Shown one piece after another: positions 63,968 through 64,000 of a stretch of DNA of 64,000 bases; within the stretch, counting starts at the first letter, position 1; every line of letters begins with the position of its first letter. The position numbers and the translations under genes are program-made. The notes beneath the pieces were generated by a model, which searched no databases, was not told where the DNA came from, and was given only the letters and a program-made list of their open reading frames with translations. Source of the DNA: Fen-549 sp964636655. GTDB lineage: Bacteria; Actinomycetota; Thermoleophilia; Gaiellales; Gaiellaceae. The stretch lies in contig CAZWTK010000005.1 of NCBI GenBank assembly GCA_964636655.1, positions 16,524 through 80,523 on the forward strand, given 5' to 3'.

Positions 63968-64000
63968 GTCTACCCTCCAAAGGCCGCCGCCGCGAAGCCG

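Overview
The window is GC-rich with very short spacers and many GTG and TTG starts. It carries a Gram-positive style purine set (separate PurS, PurQ and short PurL), a Tad-type secretion F-protein pair and a MurJ-like flippase. Together these suggest a deep-branching, high-GC actinobacterium, most like the Thermoleophilia (Gaiella/Solirubrobacter group). That placement is inference from gene content; no rRNA or tRNA gene was found. Many first genes of transcription units show a TANNNT box 6-9 nt before the start codon and no Shine-Dalgarno, which points to common leaderless transcription.

Layout. 1-10.6 kb: the end of dnaB, a small zinc-ribbon-like protein, purA, an AEC permease, then purD-purE-methyltransferase, a polysaccharide deacetylase, and purB-purC-purS-purQ coupled by 4-base overlaps. 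10.6-16.8 kb (minus strand): two alkaline-phosphatase-superfamily enzymes, then E1alpha and E1beta of a 2-oxoacid dehydrogenase, then a protein that joins a lipoyl domain and an E3-binding domain to a left-handed beta-helix acyltransferase. This is the most unusual system here. 17-20.9 kb: glyoxalase, a secreted Arg/Ala-rich protein, a two-component system, a GNAT. 20.9-24.4 kb: purL (apparent CTG start) and purF. 24.9-27.8 kb: small membrane proteins, an ArsR regulator divergent from a thioredoxin and OsmC (a thiol-stress module), and an unknown gene. 27.9-31 kb: purM-purN-purH. 31-36.3 kb: HtpX behind a yybP-ykoY-like leader, a GGDEF/EAL protein, an unknown gene, an MBL hydrolase.

36.3-50.4 kb is a surface-polysaccharide region: glycosyltransferases, the priming sugar-phosphate transferase, a Wzz-like protein, a GH114-like lipoprotein, UDP- and GDP-sugar enzymes, DUF2304, an ATP-grasp protein and a flippase. 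50.5-53.7 kb: an acyl-CoA ligase and a DUF4037 pair. 54.4-57.8 kb: a LuxR-type regulator divergent from a sensorless histidine kinase, a 470-residue coiled-coil protein and a small unknown. 58-61 kb: epimerase, stand-alone LigD phosphoesterase, rhomboid-like protein, unknown. 61.2-64 kb: a TadC protein and a VWA-TadB fusion.

Twelve purine genes (A, D, E, B, C, S, Q, L, F, M, N, H) cover PRPP to AMP except for purK. A two-hairpin intergenic repeat occurs four times, three of them immediately 3' of a gene and in that gene's direction. No CRISPR array, insertion sequence, prophage or tRNA was seen.
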